A stretch of 55,512 nt of DNA from Burkholderiaceae bacterium (GTDB taxonomy: Bacteria; Pseudomonadota; Gammaproteobacteria; Burkholderiales; Burkholderiaceae_C). Below are positions 22,373 through 31,468 of the stretch, piece by piece. The position numbers were made by a program, and so were the translations under genes. Numbering within the stretch: the stretch's first letter is position 1; each line of letters opens with the position of its first letter. The notes below the pieces were generated by a model that saw only the letters and a list, made by a program, of their open reading frames with translations, was not told where the DNA came from and did no database searches. Location of the stretch: positions 1 through 55,512 of the forward strand of contig JAIRVR010000026.1 in assembly GCA_031253795.1 (NCBI GenBank), read 5' to 3'.

Positions 22373-24238
22373 ATGAACGCACCCGTCATGCAAGGCCTGA
22401 ACATCCAGGCCCCCGCCTACGTCAAGAACCACCGCCTGATTGCCTGGGTGGCCGAGATGGCCGCCCTGTGCAAGCCCGCACGCATCCACTGGTGCGACGG
22501 CTCCCAGGAAGAGTACGAGCAGCTGGGCCAGCAGCTCGTCGATGCCGGCACCTTCAAGAAGCTCAACCCCGCCAAGCGTCCCGGCAGCTACCTGGCCTGG
22601 TCCGATCCCTCGGACGTGGCGCGCGTCGAGGACCGCACCTATATCTGCTCGGCCCGCAAGGAAGACGCCGGCCCGACCAACAACTGGATGGAGCCGGCCG
22701 AAATGCGCGCCACGCTGCAGCCGCTGTTCGACGGCTGCATGGCCGGCCGCACCATGTATGTCGTGCCCTTCTCCATGGGCCCCCTGGGCTCGCCCATCGC
22801 CCACGTCGGCGTGGAGCTGTCCGACAGCGCCTATGTGGCCGTGAACATGAAGATCATGACGCGCATGGGCCGCGCCGTGTACGACGTGATCGGCACCGAA
22901 GGCGAATTCGTGCCCTGCATGCACACCGTGGGCGCGCCCCTGGCCGCCGGCGAAACGGACCAGACCAGCTGGCCCTGCAACAAGACCAAGTACATCGTCC
23001 ACTACCCCGAAACGCGCGAAATCTGGAGCTATGGCTCGGGCTACGGCGGCAACGCCCTGCTCGGCAAGAAGTGCTTTGCGCTGCGCATCGCCTCCACCAT
23101 GGGCCGCGACCAGGGCTGGCTGGCCGAGCACATGCTCATCCTGGGCGTGAGCAACCCCGAAGGCAAGAAGTACCACGTGGCAGCGGCCTTCCCCAGCGCC
23201 TGCGGCAAGACCAATTTCTCCATGCTGGTGCCGCCCAAGGTCTTCGAAGGCTGGAAGGTCACCACCATCGGCGATGACATTGCCTGGATCAAGCCCCAGG
23301 CCGACGGCTCGCTGCGCGCCATCAACCCCGAGGCCGGCTATTTCGGCGTGGCCCCGGGCACGAACTACCACACCAACCCCAACTGCATGGCCAGCCTCGA
23401 CAGGAACGTGATCTTCACGAACGTCGCCCTGACCGATGACGGCGACGTGTGGTGGGAAGGCATGGAAAAGGACACGGGCAGCCTGCCCGACCACCTGGTG
23501 GACTGGCAAGGCAAGGACTGGACGCCCCAGATCGCGCGCGAAACCGGCGCCAAGGCCGCCCACCCCAATGCCCGCTTCACCGTGGCCGCGACTAACAACC
23601 CCGCGCTGGACGAAGCCTGGGACGACCCCAAGGGCGTGAAGATCGACGCCATCATCTTCGGCGGCCGCCGCTCCACCACCGTGCCCCTGGTCACCGAGGC
23701 CCGCAACTGGACCGAAGGCGTCTACATGGCCGCCACCATGGGCTCCGAAACCACGGCCGCCGCCTTTGGCGCCCAGGGCGTGGTCCGCCGCGACCCCTTC
23801 GCCATGCTGCCTTTCGCCGGCTACAACATGAGCGACTACTTCCAGCACTGGCTGACGCTGGGTGCGAAGATCGAAGGCCAGGGCGCCGCCCTGCCCAAGA
23901 TCTACACCACCAACTGGTTCCGCAAGAACGCCGATGGCAAGTTCGTCTGGCCCGGCTACGGCGAGAACATGCGCGTGCTCAAGTGGATGATCGACCGCAT
24001 CGAAGGCCAGACCGCAGGCCAGCAGACCGCCTTCGGCGTTGCACCCGCCTATTCCGAGATCAACTGGACCGGCCTGGACTTCTCGGCCGAGCAGTTCGCC
24101 AGCGTCACCAGCATCGACAAGGCCGCCTGGGCCGAGGAAATGCAGCTGCACGCCGATCACTTCGACAAGCTGGCCCACAAGCTGCCCCAGGAACTGCTGG
24201 CCACCAAGGCCGAACTGGAAAAGCGCCTGACGGCTTGA
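22373..24238 (+). CDS. pckG: Phosphoenolpyruvate carboxykinase (GTP)
   Basis: A 621-residue enzyme of the GTP-dependent PEPCK family (usual length ~600-620). It decarboxylates and phosphorylates oxaloacetate to phosphoenolpyruvate, the entry step of gluconeogenesis from TCA intermediates. Visible features: [13 protein letters not shown] and [15 protein letters not shown] substrate-binding regions, the P-loop with the reactive Cys277 in [12 protein letters not shown], the metal-site region GDDIAWIK, and the C-terminal [20 protein letters not shown] guanine-binding segment. ATG 22373 follows a ribosome site 8 bp away. It has its own strong promoter and a ~160-nt leader. In an organism rich in aromatic-acid and fatty-acid catabolism, it is the main route from acetate or succinate to sugars. 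Confidence 0.97.
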   Translation: MNAPVMQGLNIQAPAYVKNHRLIAWVAEMAALCKPARIHWCDGSQEEYEQLGQQLVDAGTFKKLNPAKRPGSYLAWSDPSDVARVEDRTYICSARKEDAGPTNNWMEPAEMRATLQPLFDGCMAGRTMYVVPFSMGPLGSPIAHVGVELSDSAYVAVNMKIMTRMGRAVYDVIGTEGEFVPCMHTVGAPLAAGETDQTSWPCNKTKYIVHYPETREIWSYGSGYGGNALLGKKCFALRIASTMGRDQGWLAEHMLILGVSNPEGKKYHVAAAFPSACGKTNFSMLVPPKVFEGWKVTTIGDDIAWIKPQADGSLRAINPEAGYFGVAPGTNYHTNPNCMASLDRNVIFTNVALTDDGDVWWEGMEKDTGSLPDHLVDWQGKDWTPQIARETGAKAAHPNARFTVAATNNPALDEAWDDPKGVKIDAIIFGGRRSTTVPLVTEARNWTEGVYMAATMGSETTAAAFGAQGVVRRDPFAMLPFAGYNMSDYFQHWLTLGAKIEGQGAALPKIYTTNWFRKNADGKFVWPGYGENMRVLKWMIDRIEGQTAGQQTAFGVAPAYSEINWTGLDFSAEQFASVTSIDKAAWAEEMQLHADHFDKLAHKLPQELLATKAELEKRLTA

Positions 24239-24267
24239 CCCCCTGAGCGGCTGCGCCGCTGCGGGGG
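24239..24267 (+). repeat. REP-like palindrome immediately after pckG
   Basis: Starts at the base after the stop codon: CCCCC-TG-AGCGGC-TGC-GCCGCT-GC-GGGGG, a nested hairpin without a T run. The first 22 bp match 8637-8658 (other strand) at 21 positions. It may stabilise the pckG mRNA 3' end or be a mobile palindromic element. The rest of the 329-bp gap 24239-24567 holds two terminators and no gene that I can see. Confidence 0.6.
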
Positions 24268-24401
24268 ACAACACCCTCGCTGCAGGGCGGTGCGGCCGGC
24301 CCGGGCCCTCGCTCGGTGTCCCCGGTTTGAGAAGGCGCCAGTTTCATGGACTGTGGACGATGCACAGAACAATGGATCCCTGAATAGCTTTCGACCCATA
24401 G

Positions 24402-24429
24402 AAAAGCCTCGCACTGCGAGGCTTTTTTT
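24402..24429 (+). terminator. Rho-independent terminator downstream of pckG
   Basis: 11-bp perfect stem AAAAGCCTCGC / GCGAGGCTTTT (24402-24412, 24416-24426) with loop ACT and a run of seven T. Confidence 0.9.
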
Positions 24430-24458
24430 GTGGCGTTGCAACGACGCCTCCAGACAAC

Positions 24459-24495
24459 AAAAAAAGCCGCGCCTTGTGGGAAGCGGCTTTTTTTT
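24459..24495. terminator. Bidirectional terminator between pckG and the membrane-protein gene
   Basis: AAAAAAAGCCGC (24459-24470) and GCGGCTTTTTTT (24483-24494) pair around a 12-nt loop, with T runs on both strands. It can stop transcripts from pckG and from the convergent minus-strand gene at 24568-24987. Confidence 0.85.
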
Positions 24496-24567
24496 GTGAA
24501 CAGCGCCAAAACTGGCGTGACCTAAAGCGAGAGACGCCGGGCAAGAGCCGCCTCGCGGCGGGGGAGC

Positions 24568-24987
24568 TCAGCTACCTTGCCTATCCATGGCCCGGGCCAG
24601 ATCGGCCATCAGGCGGGCGTCCTGCAGGGCAGCATTCCAGATGCGCTCGTCGGCGGCGGCCTGCTGGCGGCTTTCCAGCCAGGCACGGTAGCCGGCACGT
24701 GCCACCATGGCGGCGCGGCGGGCAGGGGCCGAGAACAGGGCCAGGCCCATGAAGGCGGCAACCCAGAGCACCACCCAGGCGCCCAGCATGTGGCCATCGG
24801 TCCAGTTGTGGGCGACTTCGTTGACGACCACCATCAGTGCAGCCACCAGGGCCGCCAGCAGCAGGGCGCTGGCGCCACGCTTGCCGGAAAAACGCCGGGC
24901 CGCGCCCTGGCGGGCTTCGTCGGCTTGATAAACATGCACCACACCAGGGTGCTCGACACAGTAGGAGTTGTAGATAAAGTTGCTCAT
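24568..24987 (-). CDS. Two-helix membrane protein, function unknown
   Basis: A 139-residue protein beginning MSNFIYNSYCVEHPGVVHVY, with a basic segment (RRFSGKRGA), two hydrophobic helices at about residues 40-58 and 68-86, and a hydrophilic Ala/Arg-rich C terminus (~90-139) that looks helical. It is not a family I recognise. It is divergent from a LysR gene; its probable promoter has an inverted repeat in the spacer, so it may be a target of that LysR protein. A bidirectional terminator lies 72 bp past its stop. Confidence 0.7.
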   Translation of the reverse strand: MSNFIYNSYCVEHPGVVHVYQADEARQGAARRFSGKRGASALLLAALVAALMVVVNEVAHNWTDGHMLGAWVVLWVAAFMGLALFSAPARRAAMVARAGYRAWLESRQQAAADERIWNAALQDARLMADLARAMDRQGS

Positions 24988-25044
24988 GGCAGATAAACCC
25001 AGGTAGATGACCGCTTTTGGCGGTATGGCGGGCGACTGGGTATA

Positions 25045-25073
25045 ACTATAGGGTTTACCCTAGAGAACTTCAA
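25045..25073 (-). promoter_or_regulatory. Promoter with inverted repeat in spacer, upstream of the two-helix membrane protein
   Basis: On the minus strand: -35 TTGAAG (25068-25073), 17-bp spacer, -10 TATAGT (25045-25050). The perfect inverted repeat TAGGGT-TT-ACCCTA (25049-25062) overlaps the -10 and most of the spacer, so a protein bound there would block RNA polymerase. Confidence 0.6.
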
Positions 25074-25122
25074 ATTTATATCTTGAATCTGTAGCATTCA
25101 CAGCAGTGATGACTCAGCTGCC

Positions 25123-26106
25123 ATGACGCCACTGAACTTCCATACCCTGGACCTGAACCTGCTGCGTGTGTTCGACGAAGTCATGTCCGAGCGCAGCCTG
25201 ACGCGCGCCGCACACAAGCTGTCCATCACGCAGCCGGCGGTAAGCAACGCGCTGCGGCGCCTGCGCGAGGCCCTGGGCGACGAACTGCTGGTACGCCGAG
25301 GCCAGGGCGTGGAGCCCACGCCGCGCGCGCTGGCCCTGTGGCCGGTGATACGCGAGGCCCTGCAGCAGTTGCAGGAAAGCCTGGCCCCCGGGCAGTTCCA
25401 TCCGGCCACGGACACCACCACCTTCGTGCTGGCCATGGCCGATGCCACGGCGGCCACACTGATACCCCCCATGTTCAGCCTGCTGGAGCGCGAGGCGCCG
25501 GGCATAGGCATACGCGTGCTGCCGCTGACCACGCGCGATCCGCGCGCCCTGCTCGAGGCCGGCGAAGCCGACATGGCCGTCGGCTATTTCCCCGCCGTGC
25601 TCGCCGATCTCACGGCGCGCGCCCAGTCGGGCGCCCTGGTGGCCTTCGACAGCCGGCGCCTGTACGAGGGCGAATACCTGTGCGTGATGCGCCAGGGCCA
25701 TCCGCTGGAACATGTGCCACTGACCCTGGACAACTACTGCGCCGCACGCCACATGCTGGTCAGCTTCTCGGGCCGCTCCTTCGGCTTCATCGACGAGGCC
25801 CTGGCCTCGCTGGGCCGCACGCGCCAGGTGGTGCTGACGGTCAACCAGTTCTTCACGGCCGGGCGCGTGGTCATGAACTCCAATCTGCTGACCATCCTGC
25901 CGCGCCATTTCGTGCCGGTGACCGGCATGGCCGACCGCCTGGTGCTGCGTGAGCTGCCCTTCGAGGTCCAGCCCGTGCACGTGGACGCGCTGTGGCGTCG
26001 CCGCGGCCCCCATCCCCAGGCCTATGACTGGCTGCTGCGCACGCTGACGCGGTCTGCCGAGGCCACCTTCCCCCATACGGGACAGGCCCTACACTTGGGC
26101 GCATGA
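25123..26106 (+). CDS. LysR-family transcriptional regulator
   Basis: A 327-residue LysR regulator with an N-terminal winged helix-turn-helix (LNLLRVFDEVMSERSLTRAA; LSITQPAVSNALRRLREALG) and a two-lobed periplasmic-binding-like effector domain from about residue 95. The N-terminal pattern is of the NodD/LeuO-like branch. Its start lies 135 bp from the divergent membrane-protein gene, and the inverted repeat TAGGGTTTACCCTA in between is a candidate site. The 3' end overlaps the metallophosphoesterase start by 4 bp (ATGA). Ligand and regulon cannot be read from sequence. Confidence 0.87.
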   Translation: MTPLNFHTLDLNLLRVFDEVMSERSLTRAAHKLSITQPAVSNALRRLREALGDELLVRRGQGVEPTPRALALWPVIREALQQLQESLAPGQFHPATDTTTFVLAMADATAATLIPPMFSLLEREAPGIGIRVLPLTTRDPRALLEAGEADMAVGYFPAVLADLTARAQSGALVAFDSRRLYEGEYLCVMRQGHPLEHVPLTLDNYCAARHMLVSFSGRSFGFIDEALASLGRTRQVVLTVNQFFTAGRVVMNSNLLTILPRHFVPVTGMADRLVLRELPFEVQPVHVDALWRRRGPHPQAYDWLLRTLTRSAEATFPHTGQALHLGA

Positions 26107-26993
26107 AGATCCAGCTGCTGTCCGACCTGCATCTCGAGGCCCATCCGCATTTCGTGCCCGAGCCGGCACCCGATGCCGATGTGCTGGTCCTGGCCGGTGA
26201 CATAGGCTCCTACCAAAGCGGCAGCCTGCTCGCCGGCGAACATTTCGGCCTGGAGCGCTTCTCTCCCCTGCCCCAGTACGCGGGCTGGCCCTGCCCCGTG
26301 GTCTTCGTGCCCGGCAACCACGAGTACGACATGCAGGACTTCGACGCTGCCCATGCGCGGCTGCGCGCCAGCTGCGAGCGCATGGGCATGGTCTGGCTGG
26401 AGCGCGAGTCCGCCGTGCTGGATGGTGTGCGCTTCGTCGGCACCACGCTGTGGAGCGACTACGACGCCATGTCCCGGCACGAAGGCGTGACCGATCTTGC
26501 GCGCCTGCTCAAGCTGCGCGAGAAAGCCTTTCGTGCGGCCAACTTCTACCTGCAGAAAACCGGTGGCACACGCCATGGCGAACCCTTTCTGGCCGAGCCC
26601 ATGCGCGAGCAGTCCCTGGCCTGCCAGCAATGGCTGCGCCAGGCGCTGGAGCCGGACTTCGACGGCCCCACCGTGGCCGTCACGCATTTCGCGCCCAGCC
26701 TGCGCAGCGCCGATCCGCGCTATGGCCTGGTGCCCGGCACGGCGGGCTTTTGCAATGTGCTGGACGACCTGCTGCCTTTCGCCGACCTCTGGCTGCATGG
26801 CCACCTGCATTCGCCCAGCGACTATGTGGCCCAGGGCCTGCACGACGACGGCAGCCCCTGGCGCTGCCGCGTGGTGGCCAATCCCCTGGGCTATGCGCGC
26901 AAGGGCGAACAACAGGGCTTTTTGCCACGGTCTACCATCGACGTGCCGGTTCCGGCGCCCGCGCTGGCGCACGGCGCAGCGGCCAGCGCTTGA
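26103..26993 (+). CDS. Calcineurin-like metallophosphoesterase
   Basis: A 296-residue cytoplasmic phosphoesterase with the full set of binuclear-metal motifs: SDLHLE (residues 7-12), AGDIGSY, PGNHEYD, VAVTHFAPS and HGHLH. Enzymes of this superfamily cleave phosphomonoesters, phosphodiesters or nucleotides; the specific substrate is not apparent. The start overlaps the LysR stop (ATGA), implying coupled translation, so the LysR protein may be linked to its function or the pairing may be incidental. The C-terminal ~20 residues are Pro/Ala-rich. Confidence 0.85.
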   Translation: MKIQLLSDLHLEAHPHFVPEPAPDADVLVLAGDIGSYQSGSLLAGEHFGLERFSPLPQYAGWPCPVVFVPGNHEYDMQDFDAAHARLRASCERMGMVWLERESAVLDGVRFVGTTLWSDYDAMSRHEGVTDLARLLKLREKAFRAANFYLQKTGGTRHGEPFLAEPMREQSLACQQWLRQALEPDFDGPTVAVTHFAPSLRSADPRYGLVPGTAGFCNVLDDLLPFADLWLHGHLHSPSDYVAQGLHDDGSPWRCRVVANPLGYARKGEQQGFLPRSTIDVPVPAPALAHGAAASA

Positions 26994-27056
26994 CATGGGT
27001 CAAGCCGCTCGCCGATGCCTGGGCTTAGTCTTGAGTCATTCCAAAGGAGGACCTTC

Positions 27057-27479
27057 ATGAACATCCTGCTCGCAGTCGACGGCAGCCCCTACACCCAGAA
27101 GATGCTGGCCTACCTGACCTCGCACCCCGAGATCCTGGGCTCGGCCCACAGCTACACCGCCATCACCGTCCAGCCCCAGTTGCCGGCACGCGCGCGTGCA
27201 GCCCTGGGCAAGGAAGTGGTGGACGAGTACTACGCCGAGGAATCGACCAAGGTGCTGGACCCCGTTTGCGCGTACCTGGCCGAGCACGGCGTCAAGGCCG
27301 AGCGCATCAGCAAGGTCGGGCCCATTGCCGATTCCATCATCAAGACCGCCGATGAAGGCCGGTTCGACCTGCTGATCATGGGCACCCATGGCCATGGCGC
27401 CCTGGGCCGCCTGGTCATGGGCTCGGTCAGCACCCAGGTGCTGGCCGGCAGCCAGGTACCCGTACTGCTGATCCGCTGA
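27057..27479 (+). CDS. Universal stress protein, UspA family
   Basis: A 140-residue single-domain Usp. It starts MNILLAVDGSPYTQ with the family Asp/Gly pattern, and carries the ATP-binding signature MGTHGHGALGRLVMGSVS near residues 110-127 (G-x2-G-x9-G-S). A very strong ribosome site, AAAGGAGG, is 6 bp before ATG 27057. The nucleotide-binding type is usually a stress-linked dimer in the cytoplasm. A strong terminator follows, so it is probably monocistronic. Confidence 0.92.
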   Translation: MNILLAVDGSPYTQKMLAYLTSHPEILGSAHSYTAITVQPQLPARARAALGKEVVDEYYAEESTKVLDPVCAYLAEHGVKAERISKVGPIADSIIKTADEGRFDLLIMGTHGHGALGRLVMGSVSTQVLAGSQVPVLLIR

Positions 27480-27546
27480 TCCGAAGCCGGTCCGCGCCTC
27501 CGACCAGAAAAAACAAAGCGCGGCTGACGACCGGCACCGCCACCAG

Positions 27547-27576
27547 GGCGGCTCCCGCAGGGGAGCCGCCTTTTTT
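27547..27576 (+). terminator. Rho-independent terminator after uspA-like gene
   Basis: GGCGGCTCCC (27547-27556), loop GCA, then GGGGAGCCGCC (27560-27570) with one unpaired G, and TTTTTT. Confidence 0.9.
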
Positions 27577-27650
27577 CATCCGGACCGGCCCTGCCCCGTC
27601 ACCAGACTGTCACACCCGGCTTTTACAGTCGCGCGATTTGTTACACCGGG

Positions 27651-30600
27651 ATGGTAAGCATGCGCATGATGACTTTGAAGGGGCAGCACAAGGCGATTGC
27701 AGCGGCCTGCCTGGCCCTGTGTGGCACGGCCTGGGCCCAGTCTTTCACACCAGGCAATCTGGTGGCCTACCGCGTGGGCACGGGCACGGGCGCCCTGCCC
27801 GTCTACCTCGACGAATACCGCGCCGATGGCACCCTGGTGCAGACGCTGGCGCTGTCGGGAGGCGCCACGCCGCTGACGGCCAGCAGCACGGCTTCTGAAG
27901 GCCTTCTCAACCGCTCGGCCAACGGCCAGTGCCTGACCGTGCCCGGCTATGCCGTGGCGCCGGGCGGCAGCGACCCCAAGGCCGGCGCCGCACGCGGCGT
28001 GGCCTTCGTGGGCTGGGACGCGGCCGTCAACAACCAGACGCGCCTGGGCGGCTCGGCCCTGGTGGGCGATGCCATGCGCGGCGCCATCAGCGACAACTGC
28101 GCCCGGGTATGGGCCAGCGGCGCCGGCAGCCCCAATGCCAACCGCGGCATCTGGTTCGTGGCCCGTGACGGCGCCAGCGCGGTCCAGCTCAGCAACAAGA
28201 ACACCCAGGGCATCACCATCGCCGACGGCCAGCTGTATGCAGCCTTCGCGGGGGGCGACACGGTCAACAAGGTCGGCACGGGCCTGCCGACCGCGCCCAC
28301 GCCCGCGGTGAGCGCGCTGCCGGGGCTGAGCGCCAACAACATGCGCGGCATCGCCTTTCTCGACCTGGATGGCACGCCAGGCGTGGACACGCTGTACGTG
28401 GCGGCCAACAACGACGGCAATGGCACGCTGCAGAAATACGCCTACGACGGCAGCACCTGGGTGGCCAAGGGCTCGGTCCCCCTGTCCGGCGTGCACGGGC
28501 TGTCGGCCCTGCCCATGGGTGATGGCGGCGTGATGCTGCTGGCCACGGCGGGCAACAACCAGATCCAGCGTCTGTTCGATACGGCGGGCCGCACGGGCAA
28601 CCTGACGGGCACGCCCCAGACCATGGCGACGGCCGGCGAAGGCGTGTTCTACGGCCTGGCCTGGGCACCCGAGGCAACCCCCCCGGCCAGCCTGCCGGCC
28701 ACGCCCACCGGCGTGACGGCCCAGGCCGCGGGCAACAGCGTGAATGCCCAATGGAATGCCGCCGTGGGCGCCGACTACTACCTGCTTGAGGTCTCGGCCG
28801 ACGACTTCGCCCACATCAGCCAGAGCCTGATCGTCTTCGGCACCAGCCAGACGGTGAACGGCCTGGCGGAAGGCAGCTACAAGCTGCGCGTGCGTGCGGT
28901 CAACAGCCTGGGTGGCGGCACGGCCGCGGCGTCCGCGGCGGTCAACACCAGCGCGCCGCCCACCACTTCCCTGCCCGCGATCACGGCCCTGTCGGGCGTG
29001 CTGGGCGACGCCAGCGACGCGCTGGCCACCACCGGGCTGGCCTTTACCGTCAACGATCCGGCCGCCACGGTCAGCGCCACGTCGGGCAACACCGCCGTGG
29101 TCGCCGCCAATGGCCTGGCCGCCAGCAACGTCCAGGGCAATGCCCTGCTCAGGATCACGCCCACGGGCGTGGGCTATGCCGACATCACGGTCACGCTGAC
29201 CAATGCGGGCGGCGCCTCGATCACGCGCACCATCAAGTACGCCGCCTCGGCCAATCCCGCGCCAGGCACCAGCCCCCGCTGGCTGGCCGGCCGCTCGGAC
29301 GCCTCCACGGCCATCGTCGTCGACGCCGCGACCCTGCTGGTCGGCGACGACGAAGCGCCCGCCCAGGACGCCTCGGGCAATGCACTGCCCGGCGGCAACT
29401 CCTTCTCGGCCTACGGCCCGGCCGGCGGCCTGCCCGTCAAGGCCCTGGCCCTGGACAAGACCGCCCTGGGCCTGGGCGATCCCAATGCCTGCACCCAGCC
29501 CGGCATCACGGGCCTGGACAGCTGCAAGAGCGACGAGGAAATGGACATCGAGGCCAGCTTTTCGCTGGGTTCGCGTGTCTATGGCACGGGTTCCCACTCC
29601 AACAACAAGAACGGCAAGTCCCGCACCGACCGCTGGCGCCTGTTCGCCTTCGATGTCGCGGGCTCGGGCGCCACGACCACGCTCACGCCCCAGGGCGACT
29701 ACCGCTGGCTGCGCGAGGACCTGCGCAGCTGGGACGCAGTGGCGCGCGACGGCCGCGTGGCCAACTACTTCGGCCTGGTGGCCAGCTCGGACGGCGGCCC
29801 CACCAAGGCCCCTGAAAGCGAAACGCGCAGCGGCTTCTCCATCGAGGGCATGTCCACCAGCCCCGACGACTCGGCCGCCTGGCTGGGCTTTCGCGCGCCC
29901 CTGGTGTCCGCCCCGGGCGGCCCCGCCGTCACCGCCGACAATGCGGCCAACCGCACGCATGCGCTGATCCTGCCCGTCAACAACTTCACGGCCCTGCCCA
30001 CCGCCAACGGCGGCAGCCCGGGCCAGGCGCAGATAGGCCAGCCCATACGCCTGAACCTGGGCGAGCGCGGCATCCGCGAAATCCGCAAGAACGCCGCCGG
30101 CCAGTACCTGATCATCGCCGGTCCGTCCACCAGCGCCACGGGCGTGGCACCGCGCAACTTCCAGCTGTACTCCTGGGATGGCCGCGTCAGCGGTACGGGC
30201 GAGGCCCTGAACCTGCGCCCGCGCGGCGATGCCCTCGCCGCCATCACGGTGCCCAACACCGCCTGCTCTGCCGAAGGCATAGGCACCATGCCGGCCCAGC
30301 TGGATGCGGGCGGCAGCGTGGACATCATCAGCGACTGCGGCGACGCCGACTTCTACGGCGACGGCCAGGCCGCCAAGGACCTGCCCTACGCGGCCTGGAA
30401 GAAGGCCCGCCTGGACAGCCTGCCCATCCCGGCCCTGTCCACCGTGGTTCTGGCCACCCAGACCGTGGACCAGACCTCGGCCACCGTCACTGCCACCCCC
30501 AGCCAGAGCGGCACGCTGCGCGCCGTGGCCCTGCCCGTCAGCGCACCCACCCCCAGCTGGGAACAGGTCATGGCCGGCCTGGACGCCAGCGGCCAGCCGG

Positions 30601-31310
30601 CACCGGCCAGCAACCTGGTCCAGGCCCTGGCAGGCACGCCCGCGGGCCTGTCCTTCACCGGCCTGGATCCCCAGCTCGCCTACCGCGTCCACGCCATCAA
30701 CCTGCCGGCCACGGGCACGGCCAGCGCGCCCGTGGCCCTGTCCCTGGTCAAGCCCCAGCCCATAGGCACGCAGATCGGCTCGGGCAGCAACACGGCCGGC
30801 GTCAGCAACGGTGCGGGCAACGTGGGTGCCGACCAGTGGCAGTTCGCCTCGAACTCCGAAGGCTTCGGCACCGCGCCTGCAACGGGCAGCCTGCCCGCCA
30901 ACCTGCGCCTGCCCTATGGCGCCCTGAGCTTCGTGCTCGTGGGCGGAACGCCGGGCTCCACCGCCACCCTGCGCATGGACCTGCCCGAGGCTGCGCCCGC
31001 CCAGGCCACGCTGTGGAAATACGGCCCCACGACTGGCACGCCCACCGCGCACTGGTATGCGCTGGATGCTTCGGCCTACCGCTTCGCGGCCGACCGCCGT
31101 TCGGTGAGTTTTGACATCACCGACGGCCAGACCGGCGACAGCGACCTGGCCGTGAACGGCGTCATCGTCGACCCCGTGGCCCTGGCAGCGCCAGCGGCCG
31201 TGCCGCCGGTCGCCACGGCCACGCCGGTGCCCGGCCTGTCTGCGCTGGGCCAGGCCTTGCTGGCCCTGGGCCTGGCCGGTGCGGCCGCGCTGCGCCGACG
31301 CCGCCGCTGA
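27651..31310 (+). CDS. Large exported protein with FN3, choice-of-anchor-U-like and CTERM sorting regions
   Basis: A 1219-residue exported protein. A signal peptide ends AWA at about residue 29. The N-terminal third is beta-rich with repeats of short Gly/Thr/Asn stretches; residues ~345-435 look like a fibronectin type III domain (PTGVTAQAAGNSVNAQWNA). Residues ~535-910 resemble the phytase-like/DUF3616 type (SRTDRWRLFAFDV; SGFSIEGMSTSPDDSAAWLG). Residues ~1043-1185 (WYALDASAYRF and VNGVIVDP) look like the choice-of-anchor U domain. The C terminus VPGLSALGQALLALGLAGAA followed by RRRRR has the motif-helix-Arg layout of IPTL/PEP-CTERM proteins, which are processed by exosortases. Cell-surface or secreted role likely; ligand or activity unknown. 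Confidence 0.75.
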   Translation: MVSMRMMTLKGQHKAIAAACLALCGTAWAQSFTPGNLVAYRVGTGTGALPVYLDEYRADGTLVQTLALSGGATPLTASSTASEGLLNRSANGQCLTVPGYAVAPGGSDPKAGAARGVAFVGWDAAVNNQTRLGGSALVGDAMRGAISDNCARVWASGAGSPNANRGIWFVARDGASAVQLSNKNTQGITIADGQLYAAFAGGDTVNKVGTGLPTAPTPAVSALPGLSANNMRGIAFLDLDGTPGVDTLYVAANNDGNGTLQKYAYDGSTWVAKGSVPLSGVHGLSALPMGDGGVMLLATAGNNQIQRLFDTAGRTGNLTGTPQTMATAGEGVFYGLAWAPEATPPASLPATPTGVTAQAAGNSVNAQWNAAVGADYYLLEVSADDFAHISQSLIVFGTSQTVNGLAEGSYKLRVRAVNSLGGGTAAASAAVNTSAPPTTSLPAITALSGVLGDASDALATTGLAFTVNDPAATVSATSGNTAVVAANGLAASNVQGNALLRITPTGVGYADITVTLTNAGGASITRTIKYAASANPAPGTSPRWLAGRSDASTAIVVDAATLLVGDDEAPAQDASGNALPGGNSFSAYGPAGGLPVKALALDKTALGLGDPNACTQPGITGLDSCKSDEEMDIEASFSLGSRVYGTGSHSNNKNGKSRTDRWRLFAFDVAGSGATTTLTPQGDYRWLREDLRSWDAVARDGRVANYFGLVASSDGGPTKAPESETRSGFSIEGMSTSPDDSAAWLGFRAPLVSAPGGPAVTADNAANRTHALILPVNNFTALPTANGGSPGQAQIGQPIRLNLGERGIREIRKNAAGQYLIIAGPSTSATGVAPRNFQLYSWDGRVSGTGEALNLRPRGDALAAITVPNTACSAEGIGTMPAQLDAGGSVDIISDCGDADFYGDGQAAKDLPYAAWKKARLDSLPIPALSTVVLATQTVDQTSATVTATPSQSGTLRAVALPVSAPTPSWEQVMAGLDASGQPAPASNLVQALAGTPAGLSFTGLDPQLAYRVHAINLPATGTASAPVALSLVKPQPIGTQIGSGSNTAGVSNGAGNVGADQWQFASNSEGFGTAPATGSLPANLRLPYGALSFVLVGGTPGSTATLRMDLPEAAPAQATLWKYGPTTGTPTAHWYALDASAYRFAADRRSVSFDITDGQTGDSDLAVNGVIVDPVALAAPAAVPPVATATPVPGLSALGQALLALGLAGAAALRRRRR

Positions 31311-31347
31311 CGCGCCCGCCACCGCCTGCCGCGGTGAGCCTTGCCCC

Positions 31348-31383
31348 AAGCCCATGCACGGTCCGCCGTGCATGGGCTTTTTT
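31348..31383 (+). terminator. Strong rho-independent terminator before the HPC operon
   Basis: 14-bp perfect stem AAGCCCATGCACGG / CCGTGCATGGGCTT (31348-31361, 31366-31379), loop TCCG, and T run. It separates the surface-protein gene from the hpa promoter. Confidence 0.93.
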
Positions 31384-31415
31384 GCTGCGCCTGGGAAAAC
31401 CCTGAATCTGCGCGG

Positions 31416-31444
31416 TTGACGGCGGTGATTGCCATCACAATAAT
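31416..31444 (+). promoter_or_regulatory. Sigma-70-type promoter of the HPC degradation operon
   Basis: -35 TTGACG (31416-31421), 17-bp spacer, -10 AATAAT (31439-31444); both 5 of 6 to consensus. Transcription would begin about 31451, leaving only a ~18-nt leader before hpaG1, which has no clear ribosome site. Confidence 0.75.
31425..31438. promoter_or_regulatory. Dyad in the HPC promoter spacer, candidate HpaR operator
   Basis: GTGAT-TGCC-ATCAC is a perfect 5-bp inverted repeat lying entirely between the -35 and -10 hexamers. MarR-type repressors bind such short dyads over promoters; the MarR gene hpaR ends this operon. Confidence 0.5.
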
Positions 31445-31468
31445 TACCACGTTAACTAAATTCACGCC

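Noticed and set aside
22352-24274. Minus-strand open frame opposite pckG
   Set aside because: No domain content; pckG is unambiguous.
27600-27640. Possible Pho box (CTGTCAC) before the surface-protein gene
   Set aside because: Only one half-site matches; the position 11 bp downstream has no second CTGTCA-like half-site.
27576-31373. Long minus-strand open frame (over 1200 codons) opposite the surface-protein gene
   Set aside because: It is low-complexity (Gly/Arg/His/Gln-rich), lacks any recognisable domain, and mirrors the codon pattern of the plus-strand gene, which has a signal peptide and domains. Typical antisense shadow in GC-rich DNA.
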